Assembly: GCA_020736575.1 (NCBI GenBank)
Contig: JAGPYM010000013.1
Coordinates: 310,001 to 374,000 of the forward strand
Length of the DNA: 64,000 nt
Origin: Thelonectria olida
Lineage: Eukaryota; Ascomycota; Sordariomycetes; Hypocreales; Nectriaceae
Reading direction: 5' to 3'
Shown here in pieces: positions 35,395-47,800 of the stretch (positions within the stretch are counted from its first letter, which is position 1; every line of letters begins with the position of its first letter). The notes beneath the pieces were generated by a model. The model searched no databases. It was given only the letters and a program-made list of their open reading frames with translations, and had not been told where the DNA came from. The position numbers and the translations under genes are program-made.

Positions 35395-36415
35395 GCTGCC
35401 AGGCACAGTCCAACAAGTCAGAGGCAAGGAATTCCATAGGACCTCTCAAGGACCTTACGATTCCATGACACATACGCAATCGCTCCAAACCTCACGCCAG
35501 CTATCCGTACTGCAACTTTCTTAACCCGTCATCTTTTTTGCACCTTCATCAACAACCATCCACCTCAATCCCATCACATCGCCGCCTCCCACGAGTTCTT
35601 CCCGTCCATCGCCATACACCACATCCTCCTTCACCACCACCTTCACCCAGCTGCACAAAGAAGCACCAAGCCGGCGTCCCAACTAAAGGCCTAGGCGCAT
35701 CCACACCTCAGTCAGCCAGAGCCCGCCGCCTCCGAAACAGCGGCCAGCACCAGAGCGAAGCAGCGACAACCGCCTGAAAGCCAGGTCAAGCTCCGCTGCG
35801 ACATCAACTAGCAGCCATCGTGGTACCTACTGGACGAAGCTGCACCACCAGCACCAAAGCATCCAATCCTTCAAGCCTCGTCGCCAGGCGCTACAGCTTC
35901 CACCTCTTGGCCCAGCCCAAAGGCCGCATTGCAGCCCGCCTAGAGCCCGCCTGTGAGCCCAGGCCCAAACCGAAACCCACACCCCCCTCCCCTCTCGATT
36001 TTCCCGTGCATACTGTCGCCCAGCCGACCTTCAGCTTCTGCAGTCGTCCATCTGCCGCCTCTCTGAGCTCTCTCCCGCCTTCATCCTCCTCATTGTCAGG
36101 CTCTGGGAGAATCGCTTCTGCTCTCTGCAGTCCTTCAGCTTTTTCTGACTCCCCCACTTCCCATCTCAGGTCCCCGAAATCACACACCCCCCGTGCGTGA
36201 GGCGCCTGGTGCTAATTTCTGACCCGAACCCGAGCCTCTCTCTTCCCCCTCCCCCTCCCCTCCCCATCCCACCCAAGCCAATCCTAGCAAGCAGGCAAAG
36301 CCCCCCAGTCCTGACCGTCCTTCGCCCGGCCTGCCCAGTGCCCCCCGTCCTGCGGCGCCTCTTAATTCTGTCCTACCCTTTTCTCCGTCGTCCTCCCCCG
36401 ACTCTCCTCTTCCAT

Positions 36416-38866
36416 ATGAGTTCTGTGAACTCCCGCTTCAAAAGCTTTGGCTTCGGAAAACGCAAATCCGCCGTGAGCATCCAGACCCCCGAGGGTCTAA
36501 CCCCGAGTCCGACCCCTCCTCCCGGCCAAATACCGCAATATCACCATCAACAGCCTCATCCTCCCCCTTCACACACTCCAGCACCATCTATCGGTGCCTC
36601 ATCCTCCAATACCAGCCTCCCAATGAATCACCCGGGTCCTGGTAACCGCCCTCCCAGCTACTCGGCAAACTTTCCTCCCGGCCAGATTCCCGTCGGCCGC
36701 ACCTCTCCTCTCGTGAACCAGCAAAACCGCACTCCCCCGAGCCAGATGGTAGGCGGACCTCCTCCGATCAATACGGGTGCCCCCGTGGGCTACCCTCCCG
36801 GTATGGCTCCCATGGGCCAAGGCCCTCCTCAGATGGGTGGTCCTCCGGGCTTCCAGCAGCAACCTCCTCCTATCCAAGGATATCCTCCCGCCGGCGGTCC
36901 TCCCCCGCCTCAGGGTGGTCCTATCGGCCAGCCTTACCGCCCCGGTGCTAACCCCGCCGCTGAGGTTGAGGGTGCTAGCAGGAGCAAGGCTCAGCTGATC
37001 GTTGGTATCGATTTTGTAAGTCCCAATCCCCTTTCCTCATGCTCAGAAGCACTTCTAACATTGGCATCTCTCAGGGTACCACTTTCTCCGGTGTCGCTTT
37101 CGCTTTCGCTACCAACAACGAGGCCAAGGAGGACATTATTACTGAGTGGCCAGGCGCTGGTAACTTGACAAAGCAAAAGGTGGGTGACAACAACACGAGG
37201 CGTTCACCAATATGCAAAGCTAAACTCCCCTCACTAGATTCCTACCGTCCTCTACTATGATCAATACCAGAAGGTGGTAGGCTGGGGCCCCGATATTGCC
37301 GATGCCCTGGCTCCCACCGGCTACCCCAAGCCTGGCGTGCAAAAGGTCGAGTGGTTCAAGCTGCAACTGATGCTCAGCGGCAACACCTACATTGACCCCA
37401 TCAACCTCCCTCCTCTGCCCCCAGGCAAGTCCGAGATCGACGTTGCCGCCGACTACCTCTTTAAGCTTCGCCAGGCTATGCGGACTGCTCTTCAGAAGAC
37501 TCTTGGAGAGGTGTTCAACCGAGAAGAGCGCAACATTCGATACTATCTTACAGTCCCTGCCATCTGGAATGATGCTGGCAAGGCCGCCACCCGATCTGCC
37601 GCCATCCAGGCTGGTTTCCTCCGAGACGAGAACGACAACCGCCTGACCCTGGTGTCCGAGCCCGAGGCTGCTGCCCTCTTCTGTTCCAAGACTGGTCTGT
37701 TGAACCTCAAGGTCCATGATGCCGTTCTGATCGTCGATTGTGGTGGTGGTACCGTGGATTTGATCGCCTACGAAGTCGAGGAGGAGAACCCCTTCACCGT
37801 GGCTGAGTGTACGGCTGGTTCCGGTGATTCTTGTGGTTCAACAGCTTTGAACCGCAACTTCAGTAATATCCTGCGAACAAAGATCCGCAAGATGAAGCTG
37901 CCCGATGGCTCCAAGACAGCTGGTCGTGTTTATGCCAAGTGTATCATGGACTTCGAGAACCGAATCAAGGCCGATTTCCGGAATAACGGTCAGAAGTGGG
38001 CCGTTGATGTCGGTATCGAGGCTGAGTTCCCTGAGGCTGGTATCGAGGAAGGTTACATGACCTTTACCAACGAGGAGATTCTCCAGTGCTTCGAGCCCGT
38101 TGTGAACCGCATTCTGGAGCTTGTGCGCAATCAGATCATTGCTATCCAGGCCCAGAACCGCACGCTACAGAACATCTTGGTTGTCGGTGGTTTCGGTGCC
38201 TCCGAGTACCTCTTCCAGCAGATCAAGCTCCACGTCCCTCCTCAGTTCCAGTCCAAGGTTGTCCGACCCATGGACTCCGTCGCAGCTATTGTCAAGGGCG
38301 CCGTAACTGCCGGTATCACCGAGCGTGTCATCACTCACCGTGTTGCTCGTCGCCACTACCTCATGGCCACTCTTCAACCCTTTAAGGAAGGTTACCACCC
38401 CGAGGCCTACCGTGTGCCCTCGCTGGATGGTAAGGATCGATGCAAGTTTACTCGACAGATCTTCGTCCAGAAGGGCCAGAAGGTCAAGAGCGGCGAGCCC
38501 GTCAAGGTCTCATTCTTCCGACAAGTCGCTCCTGGCGCCACCCTCATGTACGAGGATGTATTGTACGCCTGTGACGACGATGTCTGCCCAGAGTATACCA
38601 AGGATCCCCGTAAGTTTTGCTCCTAGGCCTCTTCACTCCCACCAACACACTAACGCCACTCAATAGGCATCAAGGAAGTCGTCACCCTCACCTCAGATCT
38701 ATCCCGTAAGAACCTCGAAAAGGATTTCGAACGCATGGATACCCCTCAAGGCACCTTCTACCGTGTCTACTTTGATATCTACCTGACGCTAGACGGTTCG
38801 GAATTCAGTGCCGAGCTCGTCTGCCAAGGCGAGGTTATGGGCCGCTGCCGAGCCCGCTTCCGATAG
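36416..38866 (+). CDS. Hsp70-like (HSPA12-type) actin-fold ATPase with proline-rich N-terminus
   Basis: This is a divergent Hsp70-family ATPase, similar in layout to animal HSPA12-type proteins that are expanded in filamentous fungi. Exons are 36416-37015, 37075-37179, 37238-38609 and 38667-38866, in phase, for 758 residues. The first 185 residues are Pro/Gly/Gln-rich (QQQPPPIQGYPP) and disordered. The first phosphate loop (IVGIDF/GTTFSG) is split exactly by intron 1. The second phosphate loop is VDCGGGTVDLIAYEV near 395 and the adenosine motif is LVVGGFGASEYLF near 545. A peptide-binding domain of normal Hsp70 type is not evident; the C-terminus is a short beta-rich segment (FYRVYFDIYLTLDGSEF). 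The client and function are unknown. The start is the first in-frame ATG of an upstream-open frame. Confidence 0.9.
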
Positions 38867-39495
38867 AGGAGAATTCATAGAAAGAAGGAGAAGCACAGGG
38901 ATGACAAAGCATATGATACCTCAGAAAAGATAATTGGCGGAGACGGATACGACACAGAAGACGGCGCGCTGGTTATGTGAAGACAGACAGACTCGCAAGC
39001 GAGTGACCTCGTCAGGCGACGCAGATACACGTCTTGGTGTCGAATTCGTTTAATTTGAGAGGCTGTTCCAAAATCTGTGTCTGAAAGGGGGTTTTGAAAG
39101 CGAACGGCGACGCCACAGGAAATCTATTTTTTTACACTTGTTTTTTTGTTTCTTGTTGGATGATCTCGGCGAGAAAGGGTTAAATCAGTCGGGCATGGTA
39201 GACAGAGACACCTTTGACGCGAGCCTTTTTGGAGTTTGCCTCGCTGAGCTCTCCTGGTTGCCAGGTGGGCGGAGGAGATTGGAGTTACATGCATGAACGG
39301 ACGACGCCATGATGATTGCCCGGCACATAGACAATTCAAACTGATTGAAACCAAGTAACTAGTGCCCATATGAACTTGTCCTCTTTTGTTTGTACGGCAG
39401 TATCTTTCTCCTTCCTCTGACTTCCCATTCACAACTTATTCTCCCCTCAACCATCCATATCTCTCGCCCTCTTTGTCTAGTTCGCTCACGGTGAT
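38867..39495. other. Convergent 3' spacer
   Basis: This region lies between the stops of the Hsp70-like gene (+) and the secreted-protein gene (-). Nothing is seen beyond short T runs at 39125-39160, probably 3' UTR sequence. Confidence 0.45.
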
Positions 39496-40203
39496 TTACA
39501 TGTATCCACTGACACCACAAGTCCAGCATGCTATGTCCCACAACCAAACGCCAGATCCCGCCTCAACATAGTGGCTCGCGTTGGCAGAGTGCTCGTAAAA
39601 GGTACACGTTTCCGTGCTGGGCTCCCAGGTGAACGACTTGCAGCGATCCGGCCGGCGCGCATCGACGCACCCTTCCCAGCACCCATATGGGTACGTGACA
39701 CCATCCCCAGTGCCCCAGGGCGCCAGGTCTGAGCCGCCTCTCCAAACAGCTTCGACTTCGCACAGGGCGGTGGGCGAGAGACATGTGGAAGTAGCTGCTG
39801 GAGAAGAAGTCGTTGGCGAGGGGGGCACGTTGACGCCGCAGGTCCAGCATTCCTTGTCCCACACGTAGCTGTCGCTGCCTGGGTCTTCTTTGGTGCCGTC
39901 TTTGGCCAGGTAGTCGTGGATCCAGCACGTTCCTTCTTCGGAGTAGGTGAAGGACTTGCAGTCTCCCCATCGACGGGGCAAGTTGCAGAAGTCATAGCAC
40001 TGGTGGACGTTGGTGAGGCCGCGCCTGCGTCCGAAGTAGCCGTTATACCATGTTGACTCAACTCCGCACCAGGCGTCGGGCGAGAGGCAGGACGAAGGCG
40101 TTGCGGCTGGGGTCGTTGTCACGTCTGAGTAGGCTGCTGGGGAGGCCTGGACTCGCGTGAGAGCTAGGCCAACCACCAGGGCGATGAGCTTGGTTGCAGC
40201 CAT
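39496..40203 (-). CDS. Secreted cysteine-rich protein with two tandem modules
   Basis: I do not recognise a named family. The intronless frame encodes 235 residues with a signal peptide (hydrophobic LIALVVGLAL, likely cut after VQA near residue 21). The mature part consists of two homologous modules of about 85-90 residues joined by a Pro/Ser/Thr linker (PPSPTTSSPAATS). Each module begins CLSPxAxCxVExxW, has a Cys pair in the middle (CYDFC or CWEGC), then CKSFT, then an isolated Cys, and ends WDxxCWTCGV. The spacing of Cys around CKSFT recalls PAN/apple-like folds, but this is only a resemblance. An NAS glycosylation site lies in module 2. The size, cysteine content and secretion are those of a small secreted or effector-like protein; a role in adhesion or host contact is speculation. 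Start context and signal peptide support ATG at 40203. Confidence 0.82.
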   Translation of the reverse strand: MAATKLIALVVGLALTRVQASPAAYSDVTTTPAATPSSCLSPDAWCGVESTWYNGYFGRRRGLTNVHQCYDFCNLPRRWGDCKSFTYSEEGTCWIHDYLAKDGTKEDPGSDSYVWDKECWTCGVNVPPSPTTSSPAATSTCLSPTALCEVEAVWRGGSDLAPWGTGDGVTYPYGCWEGCVDARRPDRCKSFTWEPSTETCTFYEHSANASHYVEAGSGVWLWDIACWTCGVSGYM

Positions 40204-40401
40204 ATTGGGCAGTTGGTGTTGTTCCGCGTATGACGAGAGCTATGAGCAAGCCGCACAATTAGTTGGCCAGAACTTACGCGCATTTAAGTAGTCGGCAACA
40301 ACGATTCGGTGGGAAAACATGCCAGCTGCCGTGGTACGTTTGTGAGAACAAGGTGACGAAGCTGGATGCAGTAGCGTCGTCACTCAACATGCCAAGACGT
40401 A

Positions 40402-40615
40402 GCATATATGCAGGCCGCACTTCGTATTGATCCTACGGTTGAATTGGAGGCCCAATAAGTCGGCCCCGTGGGGTTCGAAAGCGACGGCAAAAAGCGAGAA
40501 CGTATGAAGGGAAGACGGATATATGCAGCACACTTCCTGTTGGTCCTATAGAGGACCTGCGGTTGGGTAACTCGGCCGACAGTCAGGCCATGGGGGTTGC
40601 GAAGCGAAGTAATTG
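40402..40615. repeat. Degenerate tandem duplication (about 120 bp unit)
   Basis: Two copies start with ATATATGCAG at about 40402 and 40521. Both continue with a similar order of elements: a short TTGRTCCTA segment, CGGTTG, CGGCC, then RTGGGGGTTSGRAAGCGA. They are about 65-70 percent alike by eye with small gaps. No coding function is apparent. Confidence 0.5.
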
Positions 40616-42707
40616 CACGAAACAAAACAGTTGACTATATCGGTGCACCTAATCTTTATAGTTACTTTTTCAAAGGCGAATACGTGAGCCCAAAATGGCG
40701 ACATATCTATGCGCCTAGACATCTCTATCGTATATTCCTCTTGTGCTATATGAGCCTCTCGTCGCCCTTCCGCAATCCCTTCGCATTCACATTCTATTGT
40801 CATAACACCGCCCGGATGTCATTATGGCTTCAATCCAAACTTCCACCCTGATTCACTCCTACGCCGTGCTCATCTACCCATCAGCCACAAGACAACCGGA
40901 TACTCGTTGCCTCATCCGTCCTCCCGACACAGACAGATACTGAGATTGAGGCTCCAGACAAAGAGGCGGCAGTGACGCCAGGCGAAGCAAGGCAGCTGGG
41001 AGCATAGTGTGCTCATTGAGCATTCGGAGCTCTGAATAGTTGGAGGAGAAGGCTTTAGAAGCCAGACGGATATACCATGAACTTCATAAGACGTGGAGAA
41101 CGAGGTGGCAAGTGCCTTGATTTAGACACAAGCTCGAGCAGACGCTTTGAGAACCATGGGCCCTCCGAACAGCGGGGACGACGGCGACACTTGCAACACA
41201 TCCCTGAGCTCTGATGTGCAGCGGAATCCTGCGGCATCAAATACCCTCCACGACATCTATGCAACGATGGAAAGCGTAGGATTGAGGGAAAACTCTCGCA
41301 GGATTCTAGAAAGGTACAGTACGCATCCATGTTGGCTCTACCGATACACTTCCTTTTTTCTTGACGAGCCCGCTTCCTAGGCCCGCAGTGCAATCAAAGG
41401 TATCTTAACCGTTTTGCCAACGAGCAGAAGGTTATGTGAAAGGGCGATGTATTCGGCGAACCTCGTACGGTGCCATGTCCGAGATTGTGACTCTCGAAAT
41501 AGAGTGTATATAATAGGACTTACACGGCACAAGCCGTTGTTGCCTTGTGGGAAAAGCAACTTTAGCTGACTAGGCTGACTAGCATACACTGTTGGTTATC
41601 CCATATGAATCGGGCCGAGAAGTCATCTCCCAAGCTACGCTCGTGTACGCTTGGTGGTGAGAACTCTTAAGTCGAAGCGAATGGCATTGCTTAGGCATAC
41701 TACTTAGCCGACAAGGCTGTGCATGAGCTGCATCTGATTGTGCAGAAATTGGCGGATGGTTTATATTTCCAGCCAAGGCAATTAGACGTAGGTATTCGAT
41801 TAGCTATGTAGTTAATAACTTTCTTATTCTGATTCTCCTCTCGGTATATGTCGCCATGTTCAGTCCTCCAGGTCCAGGGTAAGTAGGTGCACAATTGCCT
41901 ATGTACCTTGCCAGGATCAGGGAATGAGGGCAAGGGGCGGGAATGAGACAATGCAGGCTGACTGGCATGCAGTGGTCTTGCTGGAGACTCGGACATAGGC
42001 GACTGAAGCCGATCGGAGAAGAAGGGTTCAGTTTATATTAATTACGCGTTGCCACGATGCCGGAGGCGAGGACAGGCGAATTCTGGGATTTCTCTGTACC
42101 CTCAGCGGCGCATGCTTCTAGAAGAGGAAGATCGGAAGCGTCGCCTACACACCAGTAAAAGTGTGCGGGGGCAATAATGAAAGTGGAGAGTCAGGTTTGG
42201 GTCGAAGAAGGGGCTTGCCGGCGATCATCATTCAAGAGTCTGAGTTGTGAAACGCGAGAGAAATGTCCGATATTGCCGGGACTAGGAGGACACAAGGTTA
42301 TTGTACGAACGGAGGAGGAATGAACATGGGTTTTGAAGCCGTGATATGATGATGATGATACAAGAGTCAATCATGCCAAGGAAGGATTCAGGTATGGGAA
42401 CGTCGAGATGAGACATTCCCGATGAGCGAGTGCAACGTTGTTTACCCAAGTAAGTTGATGAGGAGGAGATATTGTATGAGCTTTTGTTATATAAGACTCG
42501 AGACGTGAGAACCGAGACTCCATCACAACCACCGTTTCCGGACTTATAAACTAAGTCTCAACGATGATAGAGACGGTCAAGTCATGCACGCAAGAGAAGA
42601 AACGGGGTACGTAGCGGGTTTTGGGTCGGTAGGTAGCGTGGTAGCAGGGCGTAGGGCTGGGGTGGGCGGCTGACATGGGTGCATGCTTCGGGCTCTCCGC
42701 TGCGAAA

Positions 42708-42748
42708 TGTTGTTGTTGTTGTTGTTGTTGTCACTGCTGCTGCAGCAG
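42708..42748. repeat. TGT trinucleotide microsatellite with adjacent CTGCTGCAGCAG palindrome
   Basis: Eight TGT units (42708-42731) are followed directly by a CTGCTGCAGCAG perfect palindrome. It is in non-coding sequence. Confidence 0.85.
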
Positions 42749-43440
42749 TCAGACGAGCATGTAGGCAGCCGATGCGTGTCTCAGAAGACTACGACAGCAG
42801 TAGACAGACAAGTTGCGGCGGAGAAGAATGGTTCTGGTTGGAGTTATAGGACAGGACGGATAGAACTAGTTAGTTAATAGAGCTAGGACTGAAGGTGACC
42901 ACGATGAGGCAGCCCTCAGATGGAACCTCAAGGACCCCAAGACTTCAAGACCCCTCCCACCGGTACGGATATGAGGTCACAAGCGCCCAAGGTCCGTTGC
43001 CGGAAGGGAACGGGCGGGCGGGCAGGGCAGACTTTCAGGGGGGGTTTCCCTCTGCGGGGGTCGCCAAAGGACACCAAACGAGGCGCTAAATTGACCCGAC
43101 GGGACGTTGATGGATGGAGGTTTCTTGGTCTTTTGAAAGAATATGGGGGAAGTACAATCGTTCAAGTATCTCCGGTTTGTGCTGTAGGAAATAGAATGCA
43201 TGTCATCCATCTGACTGTGTCTCTGTGGTGGCACGAAATAGGTAGGTCTTGGAGTAGGCCTCATTCTACAAGCACTGGACCAGTCCTCGTATGCGTTTGA
43301 TGAAATCCGTACCGTGGTGAATTTTTTGAAGGCAACTACCCCGCTGGCCGCGCTCTCTTCACAATTCTTCTTGCTGCGGCATAACTACCTTACCTACCTA
43401 GACTACCTATTTCGTACCTTGTCCGACCGCGAGGCCGCCC

Positions 43441-43467
43441 AACCAACCAACCAACCAACCAACCAAC
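43441..43467. repeat. AACC tetranucleotide microsatellite
   Basis: About seven AACC units run in a row in non-coding sequence upstream of the Rho1 GEF gene. Confidence 0.85.
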
Positions 43468-44595
43468 GACGACATCGACGGCGAGAGCGTGCTACAGAAT
43501 ACGCACGTGTGAGCAACTCACCGATGACGAGAAGAGCTGGTTCCGTATGCCTGGGTCGCAAAGTCGTTCATGGCCGCGCTGGTACTCTTCGTATGTAGGT
43601 GGAGGCTCCCAAGACCCAAGCCTCGTGAGACGCCTCCAAGCCCCCGTCATCCATGTGGCTTGGTTGCAGTATCGGACGGTACCTTGGCTGGCAGTACCCT
43701 AGTTTATGATGGGAATTGACGCCCTTTGCGCGAACTGAGGTGATGAATGATGAATGTCACACACACAGCCGGACAAACGAGTTCTAGATCTACAGGCAGA
43801 CTCGAGACCTTCACTTCCGCCCATTGCCCCCCATCTCCAACAAGTGACGTCTCTCAGCTTTACATCCTCTGCGGGCTGCCTGTCACTCTTTCAATCCATC
43901 ATCTGTGCCAACTGCCAGGCCTCCTCGTCCTCGTCCTCCTCGTCCTCCTCATACTGCTCCCCAGCTCCCGCGCTTCAGCTCCGCCACTTCTTCTTCTCTC
44001 GCTTTGCTTGCCCACCATTTCATCGTTCTACTCTTCTTAGTCTTCGGACACTTTTCTCTTGTTCTTCCCTCCTCGTCTCACCGTCTTGCGCGTCTCGTCG
44101 ATTGATTTGATGAACCTGTGGAGCTGTACGAAGCACTCAATTCTTCTCTTCTATTCTCAGTGAACAGGGTCCCCCCGCCCCAAACAAAACCGCGCCGTTT
44201 CCTTCCCCCCATCTCCATTATTAGGTCACTTTACCATCCACTCTCATCCTTGCGACTCGGCCACCATATCGTATCGAGTCCACCACACGAGATCCATTTC
44301 CCGCCGACCAACCCCAAAAGTCCAGGACAAATAACTAGTTAGTTAGAGAGAGAGAGACTGCAGGTGCAGTAACTAGCCAGCAGCCAGCAAAGCCAAGACA
44401 CACGCTGCAGCCCAATCCCCGACCACCGACCCCCGACCCCCCGACCGCCAAACCAAACCCTCGTCCAGACTCGACCCTCGTCTTTTCGCTCGTCAAGCCA
44501 GCCTGAGCCTTGACCCACGAACGACGCCCGTCGACAATTTTCTTATTTTTTTCCTTCCCTTCCTTTCGTTACGGACGAGTCCAGTGTGCGGCCGA

Positions 44596-44662
44596 ATGCC
44601 CCTCAATGCCATCTGCTTGCGCTCCCCTTGCCCGCCCGTCGCCGTCTAAGCTGCTGTGGTGA
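44596..44662 (+). promoter_or_regulatory. Two overlapping upstream open reading frames before the Rho1 GEF
   Basis: ATG at 44596 opens a 17-codon frame ending TAA at 44647-44649. ATG at 44606 opens an 18-codon frame ending TGA at 44660-44662. Both are out of frame with the main start at 44802. If the leader includes them, they would lower translation of the GEF. The transcription start is not known from sequence. Confidence 0.35.
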
Positions 44663-44801
44663 ACGCCTGACCCGCCAGGCCCGAAGCGGCTCTGCTCCTC
44701 GCCTCAGCTGCCGCTCCCTCAGCGCTGCGCACCGAACCATCTCCCTCCGTGCAACTCCGCCATCGCCATCGCCATCGCCATCGATAAAAGACCCGCGAGC
44801 C

Positions 44802-47800
44802 ATGTCTTTTCGCGGTGACGACCAGCGACGGTACGGCCATGTGCCTCCCGTGCAGTACCCCGTTGCAGGCCAACCCCAGGAATACCAGCAGCAGCAGCAG
44901 GACCATCAGCAGGTCGCCTACGACACAGGCCGTCGTTCCAGCTTCACCGGCGGGGACGATGCTGCTTACTACCAGCAACAGCAACAGGCTGCTGCTTCCC
45001 AGCGCTCCCCAGCTTATCCCAACGCGAACCAAGGCTCCGGCGAAGATGAGCTGTTCCTCACCAGCGCTGCAGCCGCTGGTCGACCTGTCTACTCTACCGC
45101 CGCGAGCACCGGCGCGCTCTCGGGCTACCAACACCAGTTCCAGGATCCCACCCCGCCGACGCCCTCCCACTCGTACAACCCTCAGTCCTTTGCGCAAAAC
45201 TCTTCCAACTTCCAGCGTTCCCAATCCACGTCTACCTTGCCCTACCATCACCAGCAGCCGCTGAGCCGCTATGCATCCAACGCCAGCTCCTACAATGCTC
45301 CCTCGCCGCAGGCCGCATATACCCCACAGGCTTACAATCCCGCTGCTTATGCGAGCACGACAGCCGTTCCCCAGCGACATTCGACACACGCTGGCTACAG
45401 CGCATACGGACATGGATACGGCAACACTGCCTCGAATGTTTCAGCTCCCCAGCAGTCTCCCTCATATGCCAACTCCACCTACTCGGGTACTTATTCCCAG
45501 ACGTCCGCCTCACCCTCCCCGGCCTTGTCCCATGGCTTTGAACAACCCCTCCGCAGCCCGTCTATCACCTCCCAATCCCAACAATCTCTGGGATACGACA
45601 TGTACGGCCAGTACTCGACTAGCACGTCGAATGGGTCTGGGACGGTGACTCCCTACACAAATGCCCCCTATCCTACCGAAACCCAGATGCCGGTCGGCCC
45701 CTACTACGCTACCAACGACCACTATAACCGCGTATCTCGTTCGAATTCCCAAACTTCGCCGATGGCGTCGCCTGCTGGTCGGTCATCAGGCTCACCAGAG
45801 CTTCAAAGACACCCAACAAACGCCCCGTTGCCCAGTCGCCCGCCCGTGGGCAACTCTCAGTGGAACGACTACGGCAACGAACATGATACTCAAGAGAGCA
45901 TCATAAACGACATCCATGGCGTGCTGGGCGGCAGCTCTAGCCCTCGACACGTTCGCCAGCTACCCGAACCGACGGCCAACGGCCAATACGCCGAAGAGGA
46001 CATCCGGGCGTTGCAGCGCTTCGACTCTGGGGCCACCGCCATTGCTGACCCCGCTGGACGGACGGAACCGAATCACACCTTTGAGTCCGAAGAGGACGAT
46101 GCCGAGGCAGCCGCTGGCCTTTTGGCCATGCAGCAGGCTGAGCTCGAGGACCGACGGTTCAGCAGCGGCGGGTTCGGGTACTCAGACATCACAGTGCCCA
46201 TGTCAGCCCCAACCCTGGCCTCTCATCCTGAAGAGCAGGCCCAGAGTAGCGATAGCGATTTTGCCGGAATGGATGGAATGGATCTGGGAGCACTCAGCGG
46301 AGGATACGCCGGCAACTTGACGTACGGAAACCAGGTTGGCTCTCCCCCAGCTTCGGCGGGTCAGGATGCAGCGAGACCGCTGCCCAACACTCCTGGATAT
46401 TTCGACCCTTCAATTCGGAACGAGAGCGTCCCAGCCTTTGAGAATGCTGAGATGGACTATGGTGGAACCGGTGGTCTACAGGCCCCCTCGCACCGAAAGA
46501 GCTTCGACGAGGAAGACGAGAATCTGTCGCTGCACTCGCAACCAAGTGGCAACGAGTCCCCCACAAAGGACGATTACGGCGAGCTCTTCTATCACCCGGG
46601 TCTCTCAAGCAGGCCCCTTCCTGCTATCCCTCCCGCCCCCGGTTCCGACAGCAGCTCCATGCTTTCCGTCCGGACTGGCAACCGACTCAGCTACCACCAC
46701 TCATACTCACAAAGCGTTGACTCTCGACTCAACGTTCATACCCAAAACGCCCGACCCGAGACCCCCGAGGCGTACTATGGCGCTTCTACGCCGAATAGCC
46801 AGTACCCTGAGCGATCGATCTCGCTCTCTGGGCACTCCAACACTCCGCTGGTCCAAGCACCTGCACGCTCAAGAACAGATGCTGATGAGCGTAGGAGGCA
46901 AGCTCGACATGGCCAGCACCTAACGGCTCAGCCACCAGCGGGACCGTTGGACTATGATACTGGTGATAATGCATCACTGGCCGCCTTTGATGGCATTACC
47001 CTGCCCAGTGGCCGGAAGAAGAAGTTTGTGCCTTCCAAGCTCAACTCTGCTGACTTCCGGAGGTGTGCGGAGCCATGGGCACTCAGCGGCCTTGAAGCCT
47101 GGGTCCGTGAGATGGGTGAGGGTGAACAGGATCTGAAGACCAAGACGATCGAAGAGGCTCTGATCAATCTGTTCACCGACAAGATTCCCATGATGAACGT
47201 GGCCGATGCCGAGGTCCTCAGCAGCAGAGTAGTGACACGCATGCTCGAGCAGGGTGTTCTTGTGCCCGAGGAGGAGTGGGTGAAGTTTGGAAACGGTCGC
47301 ATCTCGGGAGTGATGTGGCAGTTGACCGGCTCGGGATGCTACGCGCCAAAGTTGCACGAGGTTGAGATTAGTGGTCGATGCTACTCTTACCACTGCACCA
47401 GGACCCTCAAGAAGGTTGATCTGGATGATCTCATGCCCCAGGACTCCAAGCCGGCAGACGAGTGGCATGTCTTCTACAAGCTCAAAAAGGAGGACTGGGA
47501 GGCCAAGCCGAAGAAAGAGGTTGATCGTCAAAACATCCTTCATGAGATTGTCACGGGTGAAGAGAACTACATCAAGCAGCTCGACATCTTCCGGGTATAC
47601 TATAGAGACCGACTTCGGGTTAGTCACCCTCCTATACTGAAACCCGAGAAGAGGGATAAGTTCCTCGAGGCTGTTTTTGGAAAGCTCGACACTGTTCAGG
47701 ACATCAACAAGGACCATCTGCTGGCCCAGCTGAAGTACCGACAAGGCGAACAAGGTCCTTGGATTACGGGATTCAGCGACCTGTTCCGCGAATGGATCCG

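Larger units (their letters stand above)
32534..36415. other. Long intergenic region (3.9 kb) upstream of the Hsp70-like gene
   Basis: No gene is recognised on either strand; open frames are short and of low-complexity or random composition. A (GTC/GTCATC) run lies at about 35283-35306. Palindromic TAGGTA motifs occur at 34069-34086 and 35381-35394. From 35500 to 36410 the sequence is very CT-rich with few purines, consistent with a long 5' leader for the Hsp70-like gene. Confidence 0.45.
40204..44801. other. Long gene-poor region (4.6 kb) upstream of the Rho1 GEF
   Basis: No open frame here resembles a known protein. The region includes an imperfect duplication at 40402-40615, a TGT microsatellite at 42708-42731 and an AACC microsatellite at 43441-43467. 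A TACCTACCTAG run lies at 43390-43401. From about 43750 the sequence is CT-rich, and 44160-44580 has the look of a long transcribed leader. The length fits a heavily regulated promoter and leader for the GEF gene, which is inference. Confidence 0.45.
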
